In this document: one piece after another, positions 26,347-34,555 of the stretch
How the letters are laid out: each line of letters opens with the position of its first letter
Numbering within the stretch: position 1 is the stretch's first letter
Assembly: GCA_035506155.1 (NCBI GenBank)
Contig: DATJPX010000021.1
Location: 62,001 to 126,000 of the forward strand
From: UBA877 sp035506155
Lineage (GTDB): Bacteria > Chloroflexota > Anaerolineae > Anaerolineales > Villigracilaceae
DNA: 64,000 nt
Direction: 5' to 3'
The notes under the pieces: model-generated
What the model was told of the DNA's origin: nothing
The model's database searches: none
Seen by the model: only the letters and a program-made list of their open reading frames with translations
Translations under genes and position numbers: made by a program

Positions 26347-27543
26347 ATGCAACCGCTGGAAATCTCGATCAACAATTCCGTCTATGCCCCGGAAGCGATC
26401 CGCCGAGTGATCATGGAGTTCGAAGAACTCCAGCGCGGAAAGATCGACGTGAAGATCTTCGATTGGTCCGTGGCTTGGACTGAATTCATGAAGATCAATA
26501 TCTACCAGCACGGGCCTGTCGTCTCCGAAACCGGCGACACCTGGATGGGCAGTCTCACTTCGAGGAATTGCCTGCGTCCGTTCACCAAAGATGAATTGAT
26601 CTCCATCGGTGGGGAGCAAGCTTTCATCAAGGAAATGTGGCAAAGCTGCATCGACTTCGATGAGAAGACGGTTGTCGCCATTCCCTGGTCCATGGATACC
26701 TACTTGATCTATTACCATCGCGACTTGCTGGCCAGGGCCGGAGTGGATGAAAATACCGCCTTCGCAAATACGGCATCCTTCGCCGCTGCCCTTGAAAAAC
26801 TCCGGCGGGCTGGGATCCAGATGCCGATCGCAATCCCGACCAGCGGAAAATCCAACAGCATGATCCACCATGCGTCCAGTTGGGTCTGGGCAAGCGGCGG
26901 GGATTTCATGTCAGACGATGGCAGGCAAATCTTCTTTACCAAACAGGAGACTCTCGCCGGGCTTAAAACATACTTCGACCTATACCGGTTCATGCCCCCC
27001 GAGGCCCAATCGCTGGATGACGAAACCTGCGTACAGGCATTCGTGGAAAAGAACGCCGCCATCGCCATCCAGAATCCACCCTTCCTGTCCAGCCTTAAGA
27101 ACGGCCAGTGGCCAGATCAGGTCAGGGAAAATATCGGCCTCGCCGTCCATCCGGGCACGCCATTTATCGGCGGGTCGCACTTGATCATCTGGTCGCACAT
27201 CCCGGCAGACCAGGAAAAATCCGCCGTCGGGCTGATCCGGCACATGACGTCCACTGAAAACCTGCTCCGGCAGTTCGAAGAGACCGGTTTGGTCCCGGCC
27301 AGGCTGGAGGCTTTGAACAGGATCGAGTCGAACCCGGTTTACGGACCGATGATCCAATCCCTGAAAACCGGCCGGGCGTACAAACGGACTCCGCTCTGGG
27401 GATTGGTGGAGGATCGATTGCTGGAAGCGATGCAAAATATCTGGCACAGGATCTTCTCCGATCCAGATCCCGATATCGACCTGATCCTCCGCAGCGCCCT
27501 GGCAATCCCGGAAGAACGCCTGAACCTGACCTTATCCCAATGA
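26347..27543 (+). CDS. Family-1 solute-binding-like protein without signal peptide
   Basis: 398 residues that read as a complete family-1 (maltose-binding-like) SBP fold: 'PWSMDTYLIYYHRDLLARAGV', 'AALEKLRRAG', 'FVEKNAAIAIQNPPFLSSL', 'GGSHLIIW'. The protein starts directly with 'MQPLEISINN': no signal peptide, lipobox or upstream in-frame leader is seen in the open frame. CGGAGGG precedes the ATG at a good distance. It lies between GH2 and GH4 genes. Either it is a cytoplasmic sugar-binding protein (buffer or sensor) or it lost its leader. Not part of the adjacent importer, which has its own family-5 receptor. Confidence 0.8.
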   Translation: MQPLEISINNSVYAPEAIRRVIMEFEELQRGKIDVKIFDWSVAWTEFMKINIYQHGPVVSETGDTWMGSLTSRNCLRPFTKDELISIGGEQAFIKEMWQSCIDFDEKTVVAIPWSMDTYLIYYHRDLLARAGVDENTAFANTASFAAALEKLRRAGIQMPIAIPTSGKSNSMIHHASSWVWASGGDFMSDDGRQIFFTKQETLAGLKTYFDLYRFMPPEAQSLDDETCVQAFVEKNAAIAIQNPPFLSSLKNGQWPDQVRENIGLAVHPGTPFIGGSHLIIWSHIPADQEKSAVGLIRHMTSTENLLRQFEETGLVPARLEALNRIESNPVYGPMIQSLKTGRAYKRTPLWGLVEDRLLEAMQNIWHRIFSDPDPDIDLILRSALAIPEERLNLTLSQ

Positions 27544-27553
27544 GGAGGCACAC

Positions 27554-28948
27554 ATGAGCATTCCCACCAAAATCGTCGTGATCGGCGCAGGCAGCGCTTC
27601 GTTCGGTGAGAACACCCTTTCGGCGTTGATGCGCTCGAAGAAACTGCACGGTTCCAGCCTTGCCCTTGTCGATCGGAACGCCGAAATGCTCGGCATCGTC
27701 AAGCGCCTCGCCGAACGCCTCAACCGGGAGTGGAAATCCGAGATCAAGATTACTTCTCACACCCACCACAACGAGGCACTGGATGGCGCCGGGTTCGTCG
27801 TTTCCGCCATCGAGGTCGGAGCCAGGGAAGGATTGTGGAAGAAAGACTTCGAGATTCCTCTCAAATACGGCGTTCGGCAGCCTTATGCCGAGAACGGGGG
27901 GCCGGGAGGATTCGCCCACGCTGCCCGCAATATCGGCCCGGTGATGGAAATCGTCCATGACATGGAAAAGGCCTGCCCGGAAGCCTGGTTCATCAACTTC
28001 ACCAATCCGATGATCCGCATTTGCGACGCGATCAACCGCCACAGCCGGATCAAAGCCGTCGGTTTGTGCCACCAGATTTTCATCGCCTATGTGATGGTGG
28101 GCGTGGCGCTTGGCAAGGATTTCGGCATCGAAGTCCCGGAAGGCCTGAGCGGGATGGAAGCGTCGCCCATGCAGGCGCCTTTCCACGACCAGGTTCGCCA
28201 GCAGATCGTGCCGCGCGTGGATATCCGTGCCGCCGGTTTGAATCATTTCTCTTGGGTCCTGTCCATTCTTGATCGGCAAACGGGCGAAGACCTTTACCCG
28301 GCGTTCCGCCAGGGATGGGCAAAGTTGAGCCCGAAATTCGAGCCGCTCACCCGCCGGGTCTTCGAGGCCTTCGACCTGTTCCCGGTCCCCGGCGATACAC
28401 ACCTTTGCGAATACCTGCCGTGGGTCTCGGACCCGGCCACCAAACAATGGGAAAAGTACGACCTGAAACTCTACGATTGGGACCTGAACGCGGCCGTACG
28501 CGAGTTCGAGCACGAACGGCTGAAAAGCATGGCGGATGGGACGATGACCATCGAGGGCCTGCTCGAGACCGACTCGGAAGGGGCCCTGGAGATGATCGAA
28601 AACGTCGCGGCTGCCTCGACGCACTATCACCTGGCCGCCAACCTGCCGAACGCCGGGCAGATCGCCAACCTGCCTCTCGGTGCGACTGTCGAAACCCCCG
28701 TCGTGGTGGACGGCGCAGGCATCCACGGCGTGCATGTCGGAGCCTTCCCCGAGCCGATCTCCGAGCTGCTCCGCCGCGAGACGACCGTCGCCCAACTGGG
28801 CGTGGATGCAGCCGTGGAGGGCGACCGGCAGAAGGCCATCCAGTGTCTTCTGCTCGACCCGGTGGTCAACGATTTCGAACAGGCCGGGCAGATCCTGGAC
28901 GATTACCTGTCCAGCTACAGGGAATATCTGCCGCAGTTTTGGAAGTAG
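27554..28948 (+). CDS. Glycoside hydrolase family 4, CHQ-type
   Basis: NAD- and metal-dependent glycosidase (464 residues) using a redox-elimination mechanism. N-terminal Rossmann motif 'VVIGAGSASFGENTL'. Metal-binding Cys172 in 'GLCHQ' and His231 in 'GLNHFSW'. In GH4, CH-type motifs go with enzymes on unphosphorylated alpha-galactosides, alpha-glucosides or glucuronides, whereas CNVP marks 6-phospho-beta-glucosidases. It starts 10 bases after the SBP-like gene with a GAGGAGG site. Paralogous to the next gene but distinct in motif. Confidence 0.88.
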   Translation: MSIPTKIVVIGAGSASFGENTLSALMRSKKLHGSSLALVDRNAEMLGIVKRLAERLNREWKSEIKITSHTHHNEALDGAGFVVSAIEVGAREGLWKKDFEIPLKYGVRQPYAENGGPGGFAHAARNIGPVMEIVHDMEKACPEAWFINFTNPMIRICDAINRHSRIKAVGLCHQIFIAYVMVGVALGKDFGIEVPEGLSGMEASPMQAPFHDQVRQQIVPRVDIRAAGLNHFSWVLSILDRQTGEDLYPAFRQGWAKLSPKFEPLTRRVFEAFDLFPVPGDTHLCEYLPWVSDPATKQWEKYDLKLYDWDLNAAVREFEHERLKSMADGTMTIEGLLETDSEGALEMIENVAAASTHYHLAANLPNAGQIANLPLGATVETPVVVDGAGIHGVHVGAFPEPISELLRRETTVAQLGVDAAVEGDRQKAIQCLLLDPVVNDFEQAGQILDDYLSSYREYLPQFWK

Positions 28949-28958
28949 AGAAGGGACT

Positions 28959-28977
28959 CCGAAGTCTCCGACTTCGG
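28959..28977 (+). other. Short intercistronic hairpin between the GH4 genes
   Basis: 8-bp stem CCGAAGTC (28959-28966) with GACTTCGG (28970-28977), 3-base loop, no T-run. Probably an mRNA-stabilising or processing element. Confidence 0.55.
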
Positions 28978-29023
28978 GCCGACGACAGTCCTGAAACAAA
29001 TTATTGATTGAAAGGAAAAAATC

Positions 29024-30316
29024 ATGAAAATCGCAGTCATTGGTGGGGGCTCCACATACACCCCGGAATTGGTGAATGGCTTCCTCGACCGGGCCAAGAG
29101 CCTGCCTGTGACGGAACTCTGGCTGATGGACATTGACTCCCAGCGACTGGAGATCGTCGGTGGGTTTGCCCAGCGCATGGTGGCAGCCAAGGGCAGTCCA
29201 TTCAAAGTGGTCCTGACCACCGACCAGCGCGCCGCTGTCGAAGGCGCCAGCTACGTCACCACCCAGATCCGCGTCGGCCACATGCCGGCCCGGGTGGCCG
29301 ACGAATATCTCGGCCTGCGCCACGGACTGATTGGCCAGGAGACCACCGGGATCGGCGGGATGGCCAAAGCCATGCGCACCATCCCCGTCCTTCTGAAACT
29401 TGCCAAGGATATGGAGGAGCTGGCGCCTAGCGCGATGCTGGTCAATTTCACCAACCCTTCCGGACTGGTAACGGAGGCGCTTCAGCGCTATGCCCCGGCA
29501 GTCCCTTCGGTCGGTGTCTGCAATGTCCCGATCGGGATCAAGATGCACATCGTCCAGGAGCTCGAGAAATCCACCGGCAAACAGATCCCGCTCGACCGGG
29601 CAGAGTTGAATACCCTCGGCCTCAATCACCTGTCCTGGCACCGCGGCTTCACGATCGATGGCGAGGACGTCTGGCCGCAAGTCATGTCTGCATATATCGC
29701 CGACCTGAAGAAGGAGACCGAGCCCGAATGGGATCCGCGGATGATCGAGAGCCTCGGCATGATGCCGAACTATTACCTGCAATACTACTACCAGACGGAT
29801 CACAAGATGGACTTGCAGGCCAAGTGGCCGCCTTCGCGCGGCGAGGAAGTCATCAAGATCGAGGCAGGATTGCTCAAGCAGTACGCCGACCCCAAGCTGA
29901 ACGAACCGCCCGCCGATCTGATGCTGCGCGGCGGAGCCTATTACTCCACCGTGGCGACCCAACTGCTCAACGCCCTGTATAACGACCTGGGTGAGACGCA
30001 CGTGGTCAACGTCCGCCATAACGGCGCCGTGCCGGGCTGGCCGGCCGATTGGGTCCTCGAGATGCCCGCCAAAGTGGACAAAAAAGGCATCCATCCCCTT
30101 CCCGCCGAACCATTGCCGCTCAGCTGCTTCGGCCTGCTGGCGCACGTGAAGGCCTACGAACTGTTGACCGTCGAAGCCGCCGTCCACGGCGACCGGGAGG
30201 CCGCCTACCAGGCCCTGCTCGCCCATCCCCTGGGCCCCAAGGCCGATCAGGTCCAGGCCGTCCTGGATGACCTGCTCGAAACCAATAAGAAATACCTGCC
30301 GCAGTTCTTCAAATGA
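29024..30316 (+). CDS. Glycoside hydrolase family 4, CNVP-type (6-phospho-beta-glucosidase-like)
   Basis: 430-residue GH4 enzyme. Rossmann motif 'KIAVIGGGSTYTPELVNG'; metal-site Cys166 in 'GVCNVPIG' and His202 in 'LNHLSW'. The CNVP signature is that of 6-phospho-beta-glucosidases such as BglT and of the ChbF group, implying a 6-phosphorylated beta-linked disaccharide as substrate. AAAGGAAA ribosome site before the ATG. The ChbG-type deacetylase and the BadF-type kinase downstream fit a phosphorylated chito-disaccharide, but no PTS genes are present. Confidence 0.9.
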   Translation: MKIAVIGGGSTYTPELVNGFLDRAKSLPVTELWLMDIDSQRLEIVGGFAQRMVAAKGSPFKVVLTTDQRAAVEGASYVTTQIRVGHMPARVADEYLGLRHGLIGQETTGIGGMAKAMRTIPVLLKLAKDMEELAPSAMLVNFTNPSGLVTEALQRYAPAVPSVGVCNVPIGIKMHIVQELEKSTGKQIPLDRAELNTLGLNHLSWHRGFTIDGEDVWPQVMSAYIADLKKETEPEWDPRMIESLGMMPNYYLQYYYQTDHKMDLQAKWPPSRGEEVIKIEAGLLKQYADPKLNEPPADLMLRGGAYYSTVATQLLNALYNDLGETHVVNVRHNGAVPGWPADWVLEMPAKVDKKGIHPLPAEPLPLSCFGLLAHVKAYELLTVEAAVHGDREAAYQALLAHPLGPKADQVQAVLDDLLETNKKYLPQFFK

Positions 30317-30343
30317 ACGACCGGGAAAGTCGAAGGTGAAACC

Positions 30344-31237
30344 ATGAATCCAAATCCTGTCCTCAAGAAACTGGGCTTTTCCAACACCGACAAAGTCGTC
30401 ATCCTGCACACCGACGACATCGGGATGTGCCAGGCTTCCCTGGACGCCTTCATCGACCTTTGGGAATTCGGCGGTATTTCCTCCGGCGCCATCATGATGC
30501 CCTGTCCATGGGCCAAACCGGCCGCCGAGTACTGCCGCACCCATCCGGGCGTGGACATGGGCGTCCATGCCACCATCACCGCTGAATGGGACGGCTATCG
30601 CTGGTCGGCGCTTTCGACCCGCGATCCCGCCTCCGGCCTGATGGACAAGGACGGCTTCCTCTGGCAAACTTCGGAGGAAACCCAGGATCACGCCACCCCC
30701 GAAGCGGTCGCGGCGGAAATCGATCTTCAGGTCCGCAAGGCCCTGGAGTGGGGCGTGGACGCCACCCACGTGGACAGCCACATGGGCACCGTCATCCATC
30801 CCAAGTTCCTCCCGGCATATCTCCAGGCGGGAGCCCAGGTGCATGTGCCGGTTATGGTGCCGCGGGGGGACGTCTCCATGTTCATGCACATGGGCGCAGA
30901 CACGGAAACGGCCCAGGGTTTCGCCATGTTCATTGCCCATCTCGAGGAACAGGGCTTCCCGCTCGTGGACGGCCTGGCCATGCTGCCGCTCGATCAACCC
31001 AACGGGCAGTTGGAGATTGCCAAGAAAATGTTGTCCGAGCTGCCTGCCGGAGTGACCCACTTTCTCTTCCATCCGTCGACCGACACTCCCGAGCTGCGCG
31101 CCATCGCTCCGGATTGGCCCAGCCGGGTAGCCAATTACCGGACGTTCATGAACCCGGCCATGAAAAAGTTCATCAAAAAACAGGGCATCCAGGTGATCGG
31201 ATATCGGCACCTGCGCACTCTCATGCCGGCGGCCTAG
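30344..31237 (+). CDS. ChbG/YdjC-family carbohydrate deacetylase
   Basis: Metal-dependent deacetylase family; E. coli ChbG removes an acetyl group from chitobiose-6-phosphate or chitotriose-6-phosphate before GH4 hydrolysis. Metal-site residues are visible: 'LHTDDIGMCQA' (the two Asp), 'GVHATIT', 'THVDSHMGTVIHP' (His pair) and 'LFHPSTDTPEL' (His). 297 residues, slightly longer than ChbG (~250). Lies 27 bases after the CNVP-type GH4 gene. Some YdjC proteins act on other acetylated sugars. Confidence 0.9.
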   Translation: MNPNPVLKKLGFSNTDKVVILHTDDIGMCQASLDAFIDLWEFGGISSGAIMMPCPWAKPAAEYCRTHPGVDMGVHATITAEWDGYRWSALSTRDPASGLMDKDGFLWQTSEETQDHATPEAVAAEIDLQVRKALEWGVDATHVDSHMGTVIHPKFLPAYLQAGAQVHVPVMVPRGDVSMFMHMGADTETAQGFAMFIAHLEEQGFPLVDGLAMLPLDQPNGQLEIAKKMLSELPAGVTHFLFHPSTDTPELRAIAPDWPSRVANYRTFMNPAMKKFIKKQGIQVIGYRHLRTLMPAA

Positions 31238-31292
31238 GATAAGGTAAAATCAGCACTCGTGTCAAAAAATACTGTTACGGAGACCACCATCG

Positions 31293-32273
31293 ATGAAATA
31301 TTTCCTCGGCGTTGACGTGGGGGGAACGAAAACTCATGCCTTGATTGCCGACGAGGCTGGCCAGGCGCTCGGATTCGGATCCGCCGGACCCGGAAACTGG
31401 GAAGGCGTTGGGTACGATGGCCTGACCCGCGTCCTTTTGGAATCCACCGGATGTGCACTGGAACGCGCCAACGTTAGGATCGATCAAATCATGGGTGCCG
31501 GGATGGGCATCGGCGGCTTCGACTGGCCGAACGAACGCCAGGACCACCTGGATGCCATCAAACCCCTTGGCTTATCCTGCCCGCTCGAAATTGTTAACGA
31601 TGCCACCCTCGGCATCCTGGCCGGGGCAAGTGAGGGCTGGGGAGTCTCGGTCGTAGCCGGGACAGGCTGCAATGCCCGCGGCTGGAGCAGGGACCACAAG
31701 CGCCAGGGGCGCGCCATCGGCGGCGGCGGCTATTGGTCCGGGGAATATGCCGGAGGATATGACATTGTCGCCCGGGCAATGCGGGCGGTTGCCTTCGAGT
31801 GGCTGAAGCGCGGTCCGCGCACGGCCCTGACCCAGGTCTTTCTCGACCAATTCGGCGCGAAGGACCTAGATGACCTGGTCGAAGGCGTTTACATGCAGCG
31901 GTACCAATTCGTTCCCGGCCTGGTCTTGAAAGTCTTCGAGACTGCCCGGCTGGGCGACCCGCAGGCCCAGGAAGTTATGCGTTGGGCCGGCGACGAGCTC
32001 GGCCAGATGGCCGTCGGCGTCATCAACCAGCTCGACCTGCAGAAGGAAGGATTCGAGGTGGTCCTGATCGGCAGCCTGCACCACGGTTCGCCCATCCTGA
32101 ACCAGACTCTGAGAGAGACGATCCTGAAAGCAGCCCCGTCCGCCCGGTTCGTCCGCCTCACCGTGCCGCCCGTGGTAGGCGGAGTCCTGCTGGGGATGGA
32201 AGAAGCCGGCTTGAACGGTTACGCCATGCGTGATAAACTCATCTCGACGACGAAGGAATTGTTGGCTTCCTGA
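31293..32273 (+). CDS. BadF/BadG-type sugar kinase (N-acetylglucosamine kinase-like)
   Basis: ASKHA-fold ATP-dependent kinase of the BadF/BadG/BcrA/BcrD family, 326 residues. Phosphate-1 loop 'GVDVGGTKTHALIAD', acidic centre 'EIVNDATLGILAG', phosphate-2 'VVAGTGCNARGW', adenosine motif 'EVVLIGSLHHGSP'. Bacterial members next to sugar operons include GlcNAc and glucosamine kinases. It would provide the phosphate that the PTS adds in the enteric chitobiose pathway. Ribosome site GGAG 12-15 bases upstream. Confidence 0.88.
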   Translation: MKYFLGVDVGGTKTHALIADEAGQALGFGSAGPGNWEGVGYDGLTRVLLESTGCALERANVRIDQIMGAGMGIGGFDWPNERQDHLDAIKPLGLSCPLEIVNDATLGILAGASEGWGVSVVAGTGCNARGWSRDHKRQGRAIGGGGYWSGEYAGGYDIVARAMRAVAFEWLKRGPRTALTQVFLDQFGAKDLDDLVEGVYMQRYQFVPGLVLKVFETARLGDPQAQEVMRWAGDELGQMAVGVINQLDLQKEGFEVVLIGSLHHGSPILNQTLRETILKAAPSARFVRLTVPPVVGGVLLGMEEAGLNGYAMRDKLISTTKELLAS

Positions 32274-32309
32274 TCGCAATCACGCTGGCAGAAATCCATC
32301 GATCCTATG

Positions 32310-32341
32310 ATTCCGCCGGGGACGGTAGTCTCCGGCGGAAT
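32310..32341 (+). other. Hairpin at the 3' end of the sugar operon
   Basis: Inverted repeat with stem ATTCCGCCGG / CCGGCGGAAT, extendable to 14 pairs including one G-T around a GGTA loop. No poly-T follows, so it may be an exonuclease barrier or a factor-dependent terminator. Confidence 0.6.
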
Positions 32342-32356
32342 ATTGTCTGACCGAAT

Positions 32357-33541
32357 ATGCAGAATTCATCTTCCCCTCGAAACCTCCGCCTGATCCGTAT
32401 GTATTATTTCCTGTGGATCGGCGCCGGCGGTTGCCTTTCTCCTTTCGTCACCCTGTTCTACAAAGCCCGCGGGCTGAGTGGAACCGAGATCGGCCTGCTC
32501 AGCACTTTCGGAGCCATCACGGGAATGCTGGCCGCGCCGATCTGGGGCCGCTGGGGCGACGCCTCCCGCCACCCACGCCGCCTGATCATGCTGGCACTGC
32601 TGGCCTCGGCCGCCTTCGCCCTTCTGCGCGGCATCCAGAGTCTGTTCTGGTCGATTTCTTTGTTCATCATCCTCGACTCCCTGATCGGGAGCGGAGCCAG
32701 CTCGCTCTCGATCGTCCAGGCTCACGCGGTGACGCGCGGCGAAAAATCCGGTTTTGGCTCGATCCGTCTGTGGGGGTCTTTGGGCTGGGCGGCCGTCACG
32801 CCCCTGGCCGGCCTCCTGATCGAACGACTGGGCCTCTACGTTCCCTTTGCGGGGTACGCCGCCATGCTGGTGGCGTCCGTCTGCGTGCTCTTCTTCGTCC
32901 GCGGCACGACCGAGCCGATCCCGGAGGAAGAAAAGCCTCAACGGCCGCCGGTCCTCCAGACGGTCCGCGGACTGATCGGGAATCGGGCCATCCTCGGCGT
33001 GGCCTTGGCCCTGGTGACGATCTGGATTGCCACCAACGGCCGGTCCCAATTCGAAACACTTTATATGAATCAGCTCGGCGCCAGTGCCGGCCTGATCGGG
33101 ATCGCCAATACTGTCAGCGCCCTGTTCGAGGTCCCCTTTATGCTCCTGGCGGACCGGCTGATCCACCGCTACGGCTCAGGCCGCATCCTGCTCATCTCGA
33201 TCCTGGTCCAGGCCGCATCCTTCCTGCCGATCGTCCTCGTCCCATCGATCCCGAGTTTCTTCATCGTCCGGATCATGGCGAGCATCGCCCTCAGCCTGAA
33301 CGTCCCATCCTATTACAATTACCTGATCGAAAGCGCCCCCAATGGCCAGGGCGGCACGGTCGTCTCGCTCTTCGACGTGACTCTGCGCAGCGGCGTCAGC
33401 CTGCTGGCCGCGCCCCTCTCGGGCTATTTGTACGACTTACTGGGAGGATATTGGTTATACGCAATCGGCCTGGGGGGCTGCCTGCTCGCCTTTTTGATCC
33501 TCGGGATGCTGTCTCGCCCGAGCCTCGCTCAGACGGTATAA
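32357..33541 (+). CDS. MFS transporter
   Basis: Twelve-helix major facilitator protein of 394 residues. N-terminal 'YYFLWIGAGGCLSPFVTLFYKARGL' and the loop 2-3 motif 'WGRWGDASRHPRR' are typical of the MFS_1 or nucleoside:proton-symporter-like branch. Substrate unknown; position behind the sugar operon suggests a sugar or sugar efflux, weakly. The start at 32357 lacks a clear ribosome site; a second ATG at 32399 is possible. Confidence 0.85.
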   Translation: MQNSSSPRNLRLIRMYYFLWIGAGGCLSPFVTLFYKARGLSGTEIGLLSTFGAITGMLAAPIWGRWGDASRHPRRLIMLALLASAAFALLRGIQSLFWSISLFIILDSLIGSGASSLSIVQAHAVTRGEKSGFGSIRLWGSLGWAAVTPLAGLLIERLGLYVPFAGYAAMLVASVCVLFFVRGTTEPIPEEEKPQRPPVLQTVRGLIGNRAILGVALALVTIWIATNGRSQFETLYMNQLGASAGLIGIANTVSALFEVPFMLLADRLIHRYGSGRILLISILVQAASFLPIVLVPSIPSFFIVRIMASIALSLNVPSYYNYLIESAPNGQGGTVVSLFDVTLRSGVSLLAAPLSGYLYDLLGGYWLYAIGLGGCLLAFLILGMLSRPSLAQTV

Positions 33542-33542
33542 T
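33537..33542 (+). promoter_or_regulatory. -10 TATAAT overlapping the MFS stop codon
   Basis: A perfect TATAAT ends 6 bases before the GTG at 33549, placing the start site on that codon. The -35 is weak (TCGCCC). Confidence 0.5.
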
Positions 33543-33548
33543 ACCGAG

Positions 33549-33812
33549 GTGGCTACTTCCCAGAACGAGTATGTCCAACTCCTTCGGCTCCTGGTAATCC
33601 GCCTGGAACGCCTTTCGGTGGATTCCCACTGGGCGCGGCGGGCCAGCGGCCTGCGCGGCAATATCGTAAAAGTCCTGGAGGAAGCCGACGGCGGAGGGGA
33701 GATCGCCATCGCCCGTCTGGACCTTTTGATCGACGCTTCCTTCGACATCCTGCGCCGGGCCGCCCAGGACATTCCCGACCTGGAAGAAATCCTGCACAAG
33801 ACAAAAATATGA
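33549..33812 (+). CDS. Small helical protein of unknown function
   Basis: 87-residue, mostly alpha-helical acidic/basic protein ('YVQLLRLLVIRLERLSVDSHWARRASGLRGNI'; here read as three amphipathic helices). No membrane segment, no known motif recognised. GTG start without Shine-Dalgarno, TATAAT 6 bases upstream. The stop overlaps the ATG of the M23 lipoprotein (ATGA), so the two are co-translated. The call as a real gene rests on this coupling. Confidence 0.6.
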   Translation: MATSQNEYVQLLRLLVIRLERLSVDSHWARRASGLRGNIVKVLEEADGGGEIAIARLDLLIDASFDILRRAAQDIPDLEEILHKTKI

Positions 33813-34519
33813 AAAGGCTCGGGCTGGCGATCCTGGGGGTTCTCCTGGCTGCCTGTACCGCCAGCCAGCCTTCCGCCACGCCGATCGTGATCGAGCGGGC
33901 CATGCCAGTCCAACCGACCGCCAGCTTCACCCCCCTGCCTCCCACTCCAACCATCACCTCGACAGTCACGCCGCAGCCTTCCGCGACCGCCACAGATACT
34001 GCCACGATCGCTCCGACGTCCACACCGGTCGTCTTCACCTATGTCTTCCCGCTCCAGCCGCCCAGCGTGGCCGGATTTGCCGACGGGACGGCGTCCCACG
34101 GCTACCCCGCTACGGATATCTTTGCCCCGGTCGGGACCGTATTCGTCGCCGTCACGGATGGGATCGTGGACTTCGTCTCCTTCACCGATACCTGGGACCC
34201 CAAAACAGATGACCCGGCCGTGCGCGGTGGACTTTCGGTGGCCATCATCGGCGACGACGGGGTTCGTTACTACGGCTCCCACCTCTCGGCAATTGCCCCG
34301 GGAATCCGGGTGGGGTTGCGCGTCAAAGCCGGCCAGGAGCTTGGGCGGGTCGGAAACAGCGGAGACGCCCGCTCGACCCAGGCTCACCTGCACTTCGGGA
34401 TCTCACGCCCAACGACTCCCGACGACTGGAAGGCCCGCCGCGGCCAGGTGGACCCCTTCCCCTTCCTGCAAGCCTGGCGGGCGGGAGTCAATGTTACCCC
34501 GCCCCTGCCGGTCCCTTAG
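33809..34519 (+). CDS. M23-family (LytM-like) peptidase lipoprotein
   Basis: Secreted, lipid-anchored protein of 236 residues: lipobox 'LAAC', then a Thr/Pro-rich linker (~20-75). The M23 endopeptidase domain has zinc-site motifs 'HGYPATD' and 'HLHFGI'; the third ligand His is likely in 'GSHLSAI'. Probably cleaves or binds peptidoglycan cross-links. The ATG overlaps the upstream stop by 4 bases. Confidence 0.9.
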   Translation: MKRLGLAILGVLLAACTASQPSATPIVIERAMPVQPTASFTPLPPTPTITSTVTPQPSATATDTATIAPTSTPVVFTYVFPLQPPSVAGFADGTASHGYPATDIFAPVGTVFVAVTDGIVDFVSFTDTWDPKTDDPAVRGGLSVAIIGDDGVRYYGSHLSAIAPGIRVGLRVKAGQELGRVGNSGDARSTQAHLHFGISRPTTPDDWKARRGQVDPFPFLQAWRAGVNVTPPLPVP

Positions 34520-34555
34520 AACACATCGATCGTTTTTTATCAGGAGCCAAAAGAA

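Noticed and set aside
27185..31210. A 1341-residue open frame on the minus strand opposite the sugar genes
   Set aside because: It lies antisense to five well-supported genes with clear motifs; its translation is compositionally odd (Gly/Asp/Val/His-rich) with no recognisable domain. Long antisense frames are expected in GC-rich codon-biased DNA.
32274..32356. Riboswitch-like leader before the MFS gene
   Set aside because: Only one simple hairpin is present, without the multi-helix layout or known motifs of a riboswitch.
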